Assembly: GCA_964016985.1 (NCBI GenBank)
Contig: OZ024826.1
Location: forward strand, 1,913,552 to 1,977,551
DNA: 64,000 nt
Direction of reading: 5' to 3'
From: Anodontia alba
Lineage: Eukaryota > Mollusca > Bivalvia > Lucinida > Lucinidae
Shown here: positions 23,367 to 35,084 of the stretch, one piece after another
Layout of the letters: every line of letters starts with the position of its first letter
Numbering within the stretch: position 1 is the stretch's first letter
The notes under the pieces: generated by a model
Databases searched by the model: none
What the model saw: only the letters and a program-made list of their open reading frames with translations
What the model was told of the DNA's origin: nothing
Program-made: the position numbers and the translations under genes

Positions 23367-23525
23367 TGAGTGTCCATGAGGGACAGGGAAATCTCACTCG
23401 AGGGGTAGGAATTTCAACCAGGGACGAGGATCACCTTGGTAGGAATTTCAACCACCTTGGTGATCCTTGTCCCTGGTTGAAATTCCTATCCGAGGATGAG
23501 ATTTCTCTATCCTGCATGGACTTGC
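23367..23525. repeat. 157-bp inverted repeat
   Basis: GTCCATGAGGGACAGGGAAA and inverse, TAGGAATTTCAACCAGGGAC and inverse, with the tip at ACCTTGGTAGG. A second smaller palindrome of GTGAGACAGAA / TTCTGTCTCAC follows at 23574-23600. Confidence 0.78.
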
Positions 23526-23722
23526 TCATGGTGGATTTCTTTTTCTCCCACCTTTAAGTACCTTTGTGGTCATGTGAGACAGAAGTGTTCTGTCTCACAT
23601 AGGCAAAAAGCCTATCTCATATAGGCAAAGGTGGGACAAAACACAATTTCTACCGTGAAGAAGGCTGAAATCAGCTTATGCTGATTTATGTCGGTCTCCC
23701 GGGGTCGGTCCTCATTGTCAGC

Positions 23723-23896
23723 ATAGAACCGCCTCGGCGATTGTGGGTACTCGTTAGAACCGGCGAGGTGATTCTAACGAGTGCCCACAATCTATTTTGA
23801 GCAGAAATATGAAAACTACCAGAATTTTTTATCTGAAAGTTTTCATTTTTGGTGGTAAAATTCTCAATGTACTTGAATAGGTGTGTTTTTGTAATG
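23723..23896 (-). mobile_element. HP-A copy 8, rearranged half copy
   Basis: Only the half ending TTTTTGTAATG is intact. The other side begins inside the palindrome tip (GAACCGCCTCGGCG), then jumps to GATTGTGGGTACTCG and a damaged second arm. Confidence 0.8.
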
Positions 23897-24062
23897 CTAG
23901 CTTTCATTCCTGCAGACTGAACGAGCCGTTTCATCAGGATCTACTCTGTTTGCCATTCGGCTTTTTGCTCTTGACTGGCACCCCAATTTGCCACAGTGGA
24001 GTTAGAAGAGGCCACTTCAGAAACTTGGGGGAGAAAGGTTTAATTTTGTTTCTGAAGTACAT

Positions 24063-24096
<34 letters not shown>

Positions 24097-24469
24097 CAAA
24101 CACGCTATTACAAATAAACTAGAACATTAGAAATTTATTTCCGATTAATCACTCTGGCGGTGCATGGTTGGGGCACTTGTAGGTAAATTGGGCACGCACG
24201 CCGCATACATTTTTAAAGCCTGCTGAGACACCTAGATCACTCTGTCAGGGTGTCTGAATTATTTGGCATTTTCCAAGAGAACAGGTCTTTAGTGCATATA
24301 TTTTCATTCCCTTTGGGATCAGTGGGCCCATTGTGGTATCTTCGAAAAAGGAGTTCTGCTCATGTATATGCTAGAGGGCGTAGGCAGTGTTGGAAACTTC
24401 ATTACTGCTTATGAAGAGTCTCAATAAAACCGAGACTCCCATTTTCTATCTGTAATGTGTTCTTCGTTT
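24097..24469. other. Interval with no recognised feature
   Basis: No shared repeat or coding signal identified. Confidence 0.5.
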
Positions 24470-24898
24470 CCAAAGACAATCTTTTTTACTTTTATTTTAC
24501 TCAAGGTAGGATTTTCTGAGGCAGGCCGCTCAAAACGGTTATATAAACTCTGTCAAAATTGATTGTGTCCCCTTCTGTATAGGGACCTACTCTAAAAGGA
24601 AAGACGTTGATCTCCTCTAGGAGCAGAATTCTTCCCTGTAAGACTAGAGCTCTTATCAACAGGAAGTCACAAATGTTTAACATTTAGCATTCTCTCTGAC
24701 AATTGAACAGACGACAACCTGATTATATTTGTTTCTTATTTTTACAGAAAAAAAAAAAGATTTGTTTGTTTGCCTGTAATGTGAAATCCTATGTAAAATG
24801 CTACTTTTCTGGGAAAAAAATTTAAAAAATAAAAATAAAAATAAAATCAATACATGTATGTCGTCTACTGAAATTTTTACCCAGCATGCTAAGCGTTA

Positions 24899-25174
24899 AT
24901 CGTCAAGAAAACATGCCAATATAATTTTGACCCCCTTAAACTCCACTTTTAAAAACTGGAGTTTACAGAGGTATGCATTATTTTTCTTATTTCTGCTCAA
25001 AAACATAGATTGTGGGTACTCATTAGAACCGCCTCGCGGAGGCAGTTCTAACGAGTACTAACAATCTATGTTTTGAGCAGAAATATGAAAAATATCAGAA
25101 TTTATTATCTGAACATTTTCAGATTTTGGAGGTGAAATTTTCGATATAATTTGAATAGGCTTGTTTTCGTAATG
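24899..25174 (-). mobile_element. HP-A copy 9
   Basis: Full-length, with a degraded left end (CGTCAAGAAAACATGCC). The tip reads CCTCGCGGAGG. Confidence 0.88.
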
Positions 25175-25734
25175 GTAGATATGTTATGCTATTATGATTG
25201 GAGATTAGGATTCTGTGTTCTAATTATGATCATGCCTGGCTGAAACATTATTGACGAGTGTCACTTAAATGGGACAATTCCAAACAGTGCAGACCCAGAC
25301 CAGATGCCATAGATAAGGGCGTCTAATCAGGGTTTACGCGTTTTTGATTAAATTCAAATACTGATACAAAATATAAATTAACCCGGCTCGACGTAAACTG
25401 GATATGACCTTGTTAAAACTGACCGACAGACGTATCAACTCGGAATGTGGGTTAACCTTTTGATTTGATATAATTTTTATATAACCTAACTTTTTGTTGT
25501 CTAAAATACTATTTCAAATGAAATTAAGCTATGAGCCCTAATTTGCTATAAAGTGATTCTAATGTATTGTAAGAAAAAATATTGTCTAAGTATGTAGACT
25601 CGTTTTCTAATAAGGCTACGTAGGTCAAGGGAAGTAAAAAAAATCATCAATCAAATTGTGATTATAAGTTATTACTTTAAAAGTTTTTTGATATATTTGT
25701 ATTTTTATGTATTTTTATGATAAGCAAGGGAGAG
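25175..25734. other. Interval with a diverged family D arm pair
   Basis: CCAAACAGTGCAGACCCAG at 25277 and a weak inverse near 25325-25345; otherwise AT-rich and unrecognised. Confidence 0.5.
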
Positions 25735-26157
25735 AACCTACGTCATTGACAACAGTGAAAAAGACTATAGAGTTTTTGCCCGTTCAAATAGTATGGTCGT
25801 TTTTATTATTATTTTCGTTGTTTTGATGAAAAATAGAATATGCTCAGAGTATTACCAAGGATGGAAGTACTTTTATTTGCAGATTTTATGTACAACCGTA
25901 TTGTAATCGTTGAGAACACTCCGGCACAATATATGATAACCTTATAAGTAAATTGTGCGCGAGTGTTCTCAACAATGACAATACGGTTATGCATCACGTT
26001 AGCCAATATATAATGCCTTGTTTCTTGCTACATTCTCTGGGCCTATCTTTGTTTTTATCAGAACAGTGATTTGGAAATAGACAGCAACTGACCGATTTGA
26101 AAGGGTGCTTTTCTCTATAACTTATAGTCTTTTTCATTCTTATCTGTGACGTAGGTT
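25735..26157. mobile_element. 423-bp inverted-repeat element
   Basis: Ends AACCTACGTCATTGACAACA and the inverse of ATCTGTGACGTAGGTT match with small changes, and AAAAAGACTATA appears inverted inside. The centre is a second inverted pair (ACCGTATTGTAATCGTTGAG and CTCAACAATGACAATACGGT) around 25900-25985. Confidence 0.7.
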
Positions 26158-26307
26158 ACCCCACCCCTTGATATTTCTTATACAATGAGTGTTCAGATTT
26201 TTCAGAACCTCAGTGAGATCATAAATCATTTTCGTGAAACAAAGAGTATCAGAACATTTATTCTAATAAATTTTACCGACAATATAGGCCTAATTATCAA
26301 AACAACA

Positions 26308-26395
26308 GTGGACTGGGTTGCCTAGTGGTTAGTACAGTCGAGTTTCGAGCGGGATATCGTGGGTTCGAATCCTGCCCGGGTCGGAACAAATTTCA
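26308..26395 (+). repeat. tRNA-like SINE head or tRNA pseudogene
   Basis: GCCTAGTGGTTAGTA fits an A box and GGTTCGAATCC is a perfect B box. The acceptor stem pairs only partly (GACTGGG with CCCGGGTC), and no clean anticodon arm is seen. Confidence 0.6.
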
Positions 26396-26697
26396 GACCT
26401 GATTAGTACAGTAATACGCCTAACTCATTCTCGACGTGCCATGGGTTGAATATATGTGGACATGGATGTGCTTGGTGACAGACAGCCTCACTACGTGTGT
26501 GCATGGGTGATCCATGAAAGCAAGACTGTACAAATGCATTTACATAATACAACCGCCGCTGCGTCCATGTGCCTCGGGTGTCTGGTAGAATTAAAAATCC
26601 GTGCAACAACTGGGAAAATCAGTTCGGAACAACAGTTTTCTTTATATCTTAAGTGGCTCCGGTATCAACTTTTTCCAGGCGATAATAATAGGCTTTT

Positions 26698-26762
26698 GCA
26701 AACAGCATAGATCCAGATGAGACGGCTCAATGAGCCGTCTCATCTGGATCTAGGCTGTTTGA
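26698..26762. repeat. Family D hairpin (copy 4)
   Basis: Arms GCAAACAGCATAGATCC and GGATCTAGGCTGTTTG with GAGACGGCTC stem and an AA tip. Confidence 0.8.
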
Positions 26763-27076
26763 CATTCAGTCTTTCAACTTTACATATAAACATCTTTCCA
26801 AACGGTAGTTTGTTAAAGAAAAAAGCAGACTGACATTTGGCGCCGAAAGAGTTAAAGCGCAACTGTAGCAGACGACATTCTTTTCTTAATACATTTCAGA
26901 TAAAATAAGACCTGACGTCTGCTAGGCCGATAATTTACATGCCGTTTTACGCATAATTTCCTCTAAAAAATCACAAATAAAAATCAAAATGTTGTCTGCT
27001 GGAGTTGCGATCAGCACTTAAAGGATTAAGGATTAAAACGCTTTTGTTGCTTTGTCATTCTGGGCTGCGTTCTGAA

Positions 27077-27123
27077 ATGAAGGTTTGCCCTGGACCCCTG
27101 CTCCTCTTGGCACTCGTCATTAG
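27077..27123 (+). CDS. Possible first coding exon with signal peptide
   Basis: An ATG with A at -3 begins MKVCPGPLLLLALVI, a compact basic-then-hydrophobic stretch typical of a secretory signal peptide. The coding stretch runs into AG|GTACAG at 27122-27129, a plausible 5' splice site leaving phase 2. A partner exon would start with the last base of a codon. It does not fit the LRR exon, which begins in phase 0 with its own signal peptide. It lies just downstream of a dispersed repeat fragment (family H). There is no promoter evidence and the stretch is short, so chance is a real alternative. Confidence 0.3.
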
Positions 27124-27469
27124 GTACAGGGATTCAGGGCAAAACATTAGCTATCACCGTGATAACTTTGCACTGATACCACATAAGACAACCTTTTACG
27201 ACGTACAGATAAGATAAGATCCTGGGGACAGAAAAGTAGGTTAAACATATGAACTGTGGCATTCTTCCTATCCGGGTTCAATTTTGTTGTGTAAGTTTCA
27301 TGCAGATCGTCAGAATCAGACGGGTTTTATGCGAATGATGCTTTTCGCGGAACGTCAGAAAATAGTCGTAAATAGTTAAACAGGCCTATATGAAAACTAT
27401 ACTTATTAGACATAAATTCTAGATCAGGCATTTTTATTTTAACTATCAGTATTTTTCGTCACAAAACAT

Positions 27470-27680
27470 GTTGTTGTACCATTAAAAGCGCCTCGCAGAG
27501 GCGCCTCTAATGAGTACCACACCATATATGTTTTTTTCTGAAGAAATCAGAAACTATTTATCTTTATACCCATGTTATCTAGAGCTTTGTAAGCTATGAC
27601 ATTTCACCATATAATCTGGAGAATGAGAACAATTTTGGCTATCACGTTCAGTAAGACATATTTCTGCAGTACATGGTCAC
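27470..27680 (+). repeat. Family J dispersed repeat, second copy
   Basis: The head palindrome AGCGCCTCGCAGAGGCGC with CTAATGAGTACC resembles the HP-A core, but the following text (CATGTTATCTAGAGCTTTG) is family J. Confidence 0.6.
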
Positions 27681-27719
27681 AGTTTGCTAAAAATTAACCA
27701 AACAAATTGAACAGCTGAT

Positions 27720-27910
27720 TTAACCCATTTATGCTGAGTGGACTCTTCTACCATAACTATTTGGACCGGTCTATTTCCAAATAGAAGGTATCTGGCTAGT
27801 TTAGTAGGTATGATTTATAGAATTTCTAAGGTGTTTTGCGGCGTCTGATCTGGGTCTATACAGTTTGCCATTGTCCCTTTTATGGGACGCTAGGCATACA
27901 TGGGTTAAAA
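27720..27910. repeat. Family K repeat
   Basis: TTAACCCATTTATGC and GCATACATGGGTTAA ends with a half family D arm (GTCTGATCTGGGTCTATACA). A diverged inverted copy is at 34285-34460. Confidence 0.6.
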
Positions 27911-27950
27911 TAGCAAAACTCAGAAAATCTGTCAAATAATGTTCCCAGCA

Positions 27951-28074
27951 GGCACACAACGTTCATGCAACGTTGATTCAAGACGTGGAATCGGCGTTTT
28001 ATCAACATTGAAACAACGTTGATTTAATATCAAGACGTTTAATCGCCGTTGTTTAAACGTTGCGTGCCTGCTTT
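27951..28074. mobile_element. Family C palindrome with AACGTTGA arms
   Basis: CCCAGCAGGCACACAACG start and CGTTGCGTGCCTGCT end, with internal CAACGTTGATT repeats in both senses. Confidence 0.75.
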
Positions 28075-28183
28075 GTATACTCCTACCTACCCCTATTGTT
28101 TTCTGTATATTACAGGGGGGAAATGTTGGTACACATTACACAAACCTGTCAAAGCAATGATGTACATGTAGCATGCATACAGC

Positions 28184-28465
28184 CATCACGAAAACATGCC
28201 TATATAATTTTGACCCCCTTAAACCTCACTTTTATATAGTAAAACTGGGGTTTACAGGGGTATACATTATTTTCTTATATCTGCTCAAAAACATAGATTG
28301 TGGGTACTCGTTAGAACCGCCTTGTCGAGGCGGTTCTAACGAGTACCCACAATCTATGTTTTGAGCAGAAATATGAAAAATATCAGAATGTTTTATCTGA
28401 AAATTTTCAATTTTTTTGGTGGTAAAATTTTCAGTATATTAGAATAGGCGCGCGCTCTCGTAATG
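28184..28465 (-). mobile_element. HP-A copy 10
   Basis: Full-length; centre T with one mismatch (CCTTGTCGAGG). The right terminus is altered to GCGCGCTCTCGTAATG. Confidence 0.9.
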
Positions 28466-28761
28466 GACAATCGCATCCGTATATTGAACTGTTTGGTTTC
28501 TCGAAATATTCTGCTAGAATGCACTTTACCGGTCTCTACTCATTGGATTATGTTTCATTGGAAGACTGGCATCTAAATTTTTCAAATTGCATTGGGTAAG
28601 ACTGGACTTAATGATTCTTACCGTGTTACAGGGGTTTAGGGACATCAGTCCCAATTAAATGTTAACTATGAAAACAAATGAATAAAGATGTAATAGGGAC
28701 TAGTTAAGTGCAGGTGTCCCAAATATTCTCCAGTCCAAATGATTCTATAAGAGGATAAAGA

Positions 28762-28863
28762 AGAGCATTCTACGTAAATCTATAGCGGGCCGTTATCGGC
28801 CCGTCAGCTACCCTGACGGGCCGAGAACGGCCCGCTATAGATTTATATAGAATGCTTACTGGG
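28762..28863. mobile_element. Family B palindromic element (copy 3)
   Basis: Same palindrome with CTACC loop; the left CCCAG terminus is missing. Confidence 0.82.
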
Positions 28864-29237
28864 AGAAGATACTCAGGAAATGCTTCAGTCACGAAGCACA
28901 GCCTTCCCTATAAGAAAACCTTTATTCTAACACTCCTCGCCCATATAACCAATGGTTAAATTCAGTGATTTATTCTGCAACAAATCACTGGGCGGAAGGG
29001 CGTGACGCTATCTGGCCCCGTTTCAACGTCATTTGGACGCTTTGCTGACGTCCTTTTCCACGTTGTTAGACGGTGTAACGTCGTTTTTCTCGTGTCAACA
29101 ATGTAAGAAATGCATGTTTACAACAGCGCTACGGTCATAACTGTTGGCGGGATTTCTTTATGCGATGGCGAACAGTTAGACGAATCTGAAGGATACAGTC
29201 AAATTTTCGTCGTTTTCTATGAGTTAGAATCGAAATA
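28864..29237. other. Interval with no recognised feature
   Basis: Contains ACGTC-rich text (29025-29090) faintly like family C but without clear arms. Confidence 0.45.
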
Positions 29238-29398
29238 GATCAGCTCTTGTGCCTGATTTGTTGAGTAATAAATCACAGTTTGTCGGTCAGTTGAAAGTAG
29301 ACAAATCACTCGTGCTCTGCGCTCATAATTTGATCTACTTTACAACTGACCTCCAAACAGTGATTTATTACTCAACAAATCACTGCTAGAGCTGATCG
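29238..29398. repeat. 160-bp inverted repeat
   Basis: GATCAGCTCTTGTGCCTGAT, GTTGAGTAATAAATCAC and CAGTTGAAAGTAGA occur inverted on the right side (GTGATTTATTACTCAACAAA, GATCAGCTCTAGC inverse). The tip region is CTCGTGCTCTGCGCTCA. Confidence 0.75.
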
Positions 29399-29559
29399 AT
29401 TTCTTAATTATAGAGTAAGCATGCTGATCCGACCATCGTTAACAGAATACGCGATTAGAACCTTTTCTTCGTGACATGGCTAATAATTTGTATTTCGCTC
29501 GCATAAACGGGAAACGCCTATCGTTAAGTGTTTGCCTGGAGGCCGTGACTTGCGAAAGT

Positions 29560-29770
29560 AGAGTTTCGCTTAAGGGGAATGGATACGCTTTCAAGGGGAG
29601 CAACCCTGTTAAAATTGGTTTGCCTCCCTTCTGAAAAGGGGTCTACTTTAATAGGAAAGAATTTGCTCCCACGGGGAGCAAATTCTTTCCTTTTAAAGTA
29701 GATCCTTATTCAGAAGGAGACTTTAGTGCGGGAAAGCAAACAGGAAGTCACTAAAGTTGTCTCCCTTATA
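29560..29770. repeat. Family I repeat with central palindrome
   Basis: AAAGAATTTGCTCCC-AC-GGGGAGCAAATTCTTT hairpin inside AAAATTGGTTTGCCTCCCTT and GGTCTACTTT arms. Diverged copies: 17420-17560, 24470-24690, 39830-40120. Confidence 0.65.
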
Positions 29771-29875
29771 AAACTGTACCATGTGTACCCAGCCTTTTTA
29801 ATGTGGTACGTGGGACATGAGGGGTTTCGGTGTTTTTATAATCCCTCATGAATAGAGTCAGTCATTCCAAGATTG

Positions 29876-30151
29876 CATTACGAAATCATGCCTATTCAAA
29901 TATACTGAAAATTTCACCACCAAAAACTGACAATTTTCAGGTAAAAAAATCTGATATTTTTCATAATTCTGCTCAAAACATAGATTGTGGGTACTCGTTA
30001 GAACCGCCTCTCCGAGGCGGTTCTAACGAGTACCCACAATCTATGTTTTAGCAGAAATAAGAAAAATAATGTATACCCCTGTAAACCCAGTTTTACTATA
30101 TAAAAGTGGGCTTTAAGGGGGTCAATATTATATAGGTATGTTTTCGTAATG
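29876..30151 (+). mobile_element. HP-A copy 11
   Basis: Full-length; tip CCTCTCCGAGG. Both palindrome arms match over about 45 nt. Confidence 0.9.
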
Positions 30152-30355
30152 GTACATGTACTTTCCATGACGAGGCCTAACTGGACAACACTAGCTAGTC
30201 TGGCCCTGAAAACTTAACACTCATGCTGTTTTCTTTTTTATGAGCGTGTTCATTGCTTTTAAGTGCCATCCATTTTTACGTCTACCCATCTTCACTGCAG
30301 CTGGTCTTAATGCCATGTGGCGGACCTTTCCATGTACTTCACATTAGTATAGTTT

Positions 30356-30546
30356 ATTTTTATTTTATATTTTATTTATTTTTTTTTTTTTTTATTTATT
30401 TATTTTTTTTTATTATTTTTTTTTTATTTATTTATTTTTTTTTTATTTTTTTTTTTTTATTTATTTTTTTTTTATTTATTTATTTTTTTAATTTATTTAT
30501 TTTTTTATTATTTTTTTTTTTTTATTTATTTATTTATTTTTTTTTT
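30356..30546. repeat. T-rich ATTT low-complexity tract
   Basis: TTTATTTATTTTT-type sequence for 190 bp; the Phe-rich open stretch through it is not a gene. Confidence 0.95.
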
Positions 30547-30879
30547 GTCCATTGTGGTAATTGAAGCATAGCAAAGAAGATGTTTATGAAAAACTACAAT
30601 CACATTGCCAGTGATACCAAGAGGAAGAATAAATACGTAACACGATAATACTCAGCCATCAACGCGTAGCGGGTAGATAACTGTCAAAAATTGACGACAT
30701 CTGTCCATCAGCAATCCCAAACCAGATCTTCTAAATATCAAAGCATGTACCAAGTTTGGTTAAAATCTCTGACATTTACGCAAGTTATCGTCCAGAAACG
30801 ACAAGAGAATGGGTGAAACCGAAGGATGCTCCCCGAAGATGCACAGTAGTGGGAGGGTTATGTTAGTGAAAGAGTAAAA

Positions 30880-32250
30880 TATTTTTAAGAGATATGCTAT
30901 GGACAAGCTTATTATTGCGATCGAAGCGCTGTAGGCGCTGATGGCCTGGGTATCAGATGGCCCAATGACAAATGACTAGAGATCCATTTGAAATCCTGTA
31001 GAAATGTGTCCACAGTACACGGATGACCAATGTAAGGCCCTTTGCCTGCAAGGTCAATAACTCTTAAACCATGAAACTAAGAAACTCAATTTTATGCTCT
31101 CTAGTAAGTGATTTTCAACAAAGAATCCAAACATAAAGAGAAATATAAGGCACTTTGCCTGCAAGACCTGCATGTCTTAAACCACAAGACTAACAAACTC
31201 GGTTTTGTGTTCCCTAGTAAGTGATTTTTAACAAAGTATGTAAAAAATCATGAAAACAATAAGGCGTGCATCCAAAGTAAGGGAGATAACTCTAGACGGG
31301 TAGATGGTCAGACAGACGGAAGCTCAGGCACCTTTGCCTGCACTCTGCACTTCCTCTGATGGCCAGCTGTCAATATATCAAGTTTCGTCTAATTCCCTTC
31401 TATACTTTCAGAGATATGCTCCGGACAAGCTGTTTGTTTAAAAAATTAAGAAAGGAAATAACTCCTTAAATACTGGTGAAAGGGTTGTGGTTCTTGCATT
31501 CTGTAATTTCCTTTATGGCCCTCTATCACTGTATCAAGTTTCATTTATTTGTTCTAAATACTTTTAGAGATATGCTCCGGACAAGCTTACTATTGCAAAA
31601 ATTAGAAAGGAAATAACTCTGTAATTACTTGTGATAGAGTTACGGTTCTTGCACCCTGCACTTTCTCTGAAGGCTGTCTATGAATGTATTCAGTTTCATT
31701 TAATTCCCTTTTATACATTCAGAGATATGCTCCGGTCAAGCTTTTTATTGCAACAAAAGTGAATGGAAGTAACTTCTTAAATACTGATGTCAGGGCTATG
31801 GTTCTTGCATTCTGCAATTTCTTTCATAACCCTCTATCAGTGTATCAAGTTTCATTTATTTATCTTTAAAACTTTTAGAGATATGCTCCGGACAAGCTTA
31901 CTATTGCAAAAATTAAAAAGGAAAATAACTCTAAAATTACTTGTGTTAGAGTTACGGTTCTTGCACTCTGCACTTTCTCGGATGGCGGTCTATCAATGTA
32001 TCAAGTTTCACTTAATTACCTTCTATACCGCAAAAATTAAGAAGGGAAGTAACTCCGTAAATACTGGTGACAGGGTTATGGTTCTTGCATTCTGCAATTC
32101 CCCTGATGGCCCTCTATCAATATCAAGTTTCATTTAAATAACCTTCAATACTTTTAGAGATATGCTCAGGACGAAAGTGTAACGGACGGACGGTCGGAAG
32201 AACGGACAAAGCGGTGACCATATGCTCTCCTTTCGGGGAGCATAAAAATA
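30880..32250. repeat. Dispersed element with ~155-bp tandem units
   Basis: AGAGATATGCTCCGGACAAG recurs near 31410, 31567, 31720 and 31877, with a diverged copy near 32157, alternating with CTATCAATGTATCAAGTTTC. The right end has an ACGGACGGACGG run and a TGCTCTCC/GGGGAGCA hairpin at about 32222-32246, a structure like the Helitron-like element at 57.3 kb. The left limit is uncertain (about 30700-30880). Confidence 0.7.
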
Positions 32251-32399
32251 TGTGCGTGTCTCGGGGAGATAACTCCGTAAAAAATGCAGAAATGTGCCTA
32301 TTAGCAAGCACAAATCAGATCTTAACAATATCAATGCATAGACCAAGCTTGGTGAAAATCTATTTATGTTTACTCAAATTATCATCCTGAAATGAAATA

Positions 32400-32462
32400 C
32401 GGACACACGGACGTCCAACGTGAAACCATAATACCCCCCCCCCACACACACACACACACACA
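32400..32462. repeat. C run and (CA)n before half HP-A copy 12
   Basis: CCCCCCCCC then about 11 CA units joined directly to the HP-A palindrome tip. Confidence 0.9.
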
Positions 32463-32614
32463 CCGCCCTCGGCGAGGCGGTTCTAACGAGTACCCACAAT
32501 CTATGTTTTTGAGCAGAAATGATAGAAATAATGTAAGCCCATGTAAACCCCAGTTTTACTGTATAAAAGTGGGGTTAAAGGGGTCAAAATTATATAGGGG
32601 TTGTGTTCGTGATG
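32463..32614 (+). mobile_element. HP-A copy 12, half copy starting at the palindrome tip
   Basis: It begins at CCGCCCTCGGCGAGG, at the hairpin tip, directly after a (CA)n tract at 32440-32462, and contains only the second palindrome arm and the right arm to GTGATG. Confidence 0.85.
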
Positions 32615-33125
32615 TCTTCATCTTTAGTTCATATGTTGTGCACAAATTATAGAAAACAAATCAAGCAAAAACAAAAAGAAACAGAAAACAAAGTGGGCAA
32701 CAACTAAAGGTCACTGCAATGTTAGGATCAAAACACGGCAGACGAAAATAAAACAGAAAGGAAAGTGGGCGACCCCTTCTCCGACAAATAGTTTTGCTAT
32801 GGACTGTTCCATGGCGGTAGTTATGTTGCAGTTAGCTTGTATGAAAATCACGTGACAGAGAGAGAGAGAGAGAGAGAGAGAGTTTCTGCAGCAGAGTAAG
32901 GGATATCAAGGAATTTTTGTTGTTTCACAATCCTAGATAAAAGCTCTTTCAGTCCCGAGATAACGGCATTCCATTTGGAACGTCACAGAGAAAAACAGCG
33001 TTTACACATAAGTAACCATCAGAAATACAGCCAACATGGTCATCGACGCAGTTTACTGCTGAATCGTTGTCCTTGTACATATAGTGTCCTCGTATATCGA
33101 AACATAAAAATATCTATTTCAGACA
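32615..33125. other. Interval with (GA)n only
   Basis: (GA)n at 32856-32882; the rest is unrecognised. Confidence 0.5.
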
Positions 33126-33309
33126 GTGAGTATAATGGCGAAACTGTATGGCCAAGATTTTCACTATTCGCATGTGAGAATAGCTGTTTTACCTCGTGTT
33201 GGCCTCAAATAATAAAAGTCATAGTGGTCTCCGTCTGATAGTAGTACTCGCACACCTTAAAACCCCTGAAGACAGCTGTCTTGAAATAGTTTTGTCCACT
33301 AATTATTCC
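33126..33309 (+). other. Possible non-coding (UTR) exon
   Basis: TATTTCAG ends at 33125 and CAG|GTAAGT lies at 33307-33315, a strong acceptor and donor pair. All three frames contain stops between them, so a coding exon is excluded. A 5' UTR or lncRNA exon is possible. It precedes the LRR exon by over 7 kb on the same strand, but no link is shown. Confidence 0.2.
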
Positions 33310-33434
33310 CAGGTAAGTGCTACTATTTATCAGCATTTGTATAAATAATTTACTAGTGCTCTGTTCGGTACACGTTCACTCATTTTAATCTGGAGAGCCT
33401 CAAAAGGACAACTGACAAACAGTACACTCCCAGA

Positions 33435-33713
33435 CATCACGAAAACATGCCTATATGATTTTGACCCCCTTAAACCCACTTTTATATAATAAAACTGGGG
33501 TTTACAGGGGTATACATTATTTTTTTTTATTTCTGCTCTAAAACATACATTGTGGGTACCCGTTAGAACCGCCTCATCGAGGCGGTTCTAACGAGTACCC
33601 AAAATCTATGTTTTGAGCAGAAATAAGAAAAATATCAGATTTTTTTATCTGAACACTTTCGTTTTTTGGCGGTAAAATTTTCAGAATATTTGAATAGGCA
33701 TGTTTTCGTAATG
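33435..33713 (-). mobile_element. HP-A copy 13
   Basis: Full-length; tip CCTCATCGAGG. Ends CATCACGAAAACATGCC and TTTTCGTAATG. Confidence 0.9.
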
Positions 33714-34125
33714 TTGGACCCCGCATAATGCAGCGTCAGATCAGGAACTCCATTGTTTGGAAAGGGTTTAGCTACTTTTCTCCAGGAATATCTAAATCAC
33801 ATAAGCTGACATACGTACCTAAAATTCAAATTCCACTCTTCCAATCTGTAGTGTGGGGATGTTTATTTGGTCTAAACTGGGTTAAATCAAAAGAGTAAAA
33901 CTTACAAAAAAGCTACAATAAAGAAACAAAAAACAAAAAAAAAAACTTGAAACTGACAATATTTACTACAACGTAAAATGCGCTTACCGAAGTGACGTTA
34001 GAGGGTAATATTACTTGCGAGGGTATTATTACAGGGTAACATTGCAGAATATTACCCTGCACGTGATATGCTCTCTACCAATGAGATTTTTAATATGGCT
34101 CATAAATGTCAATAGATATAATAAT

Positions 34126-34212
34126 TGGCAATTATATAACGTTGAATCAATGTCTATACAATTTCATAACGTTGCATCGACGTTGAAGCGACGTTCTGAA
34201 CATCGCATGCCC
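34126..34212. mobile_element. Family C fragment
   Basis: ATAACGTTGAATCAATG then TAACGTTGCATCGACGTTG and GCATGCCCGC; one terminus preserved. Confidence 0.6.
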
Positions 34213-34714
34213 GCAAAGTGGTATTTCTGTTGCAGTTATACTTTGCTCGTTCTGTTTTGATAATGAATTGTGCTGTGTTTTCACTTTAACCGATAGATGC
34301 CTAGCGTTCAATAAAACATTTGCAAACAGTGCACACCCAGATCAGACGCAGCAGATATTTATATATTTAGATAAAATATGGTTATAAAAAAATGACACTC
34401 CTTAAATCTAAATAAAAACTATCCAAACAAAGAAGAGTCCACCATGTATAAATGGGTTAATGTTATTGAATCATTATCAAGTGCAATGGAAGGGCAATGT
34501 ACAACACACCTTGTGACGTCGCCATTTATCTAAATGCAATTTTATTAATTTTGTAAAGTTGCCTCAGCCGAAAAATTATAAACACCTCATTGATGAGAAA
34601 AATACATTATACTTAGATATTAACAAAATGCGTTTAAAAAACAAGATTTTATGAGCTCTGTAAATGTTTCAAGTTTTCTTGTACATTGTAGCACTCTGTT
34701 GAAATCAAAGTAAG

Positions 34715-34985
34715 AAAAGGTAATAGAAAAGTCCAGGGAATGCCACAATCACAAACTGCAGCCCTTCCCAGAACCCAAAAGGAAGAAGAAACCGACAAAT
34801 CCAAACAAGCACAAATCGAACAAACGTACGAAAAGTACTAATATTAGCTCTCTCTTCCCTAAGCGAGGTAATCGCAATGCTAAAAGGACTGAAAACACGA
34901 GAACAAAATAACACAAAGTAAGTCATAAAACAAATCGCCTCGTAGAATAAACCACAAAGCAACAAAGAGTAAGACTAACACCGGG
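34715..34985 (-). repeat. Family G dispersed repeat, second copy
   Basis: Inverted copy of the 11.3-kb repeat. Shorter diverged fragments are at 1937-2000, 35895-35985, 42130-42195 and 43027-43100. Confidence 0.8.
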
Positions 34986-35084
34986 ACCACAAAACTGTAT
35001 TTTTTTTATTTTTGGCGACGTCATTTGATCAGCTAACCTTACGAGACATCGTAAATTTTAAAAAATATAATAACTTTAAAGAGT

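Noticed and set aside
26308..26395. Functional tRNA gene
   Set aside because: A and B boxes are good but the cloverleaf is poor and the anticodon arm unclear; SINE head or pseudogene is more likely.
30253..30564. 103-codon Phe-rich open stretch
   Set aside because: Low-complexity TTTA tract.
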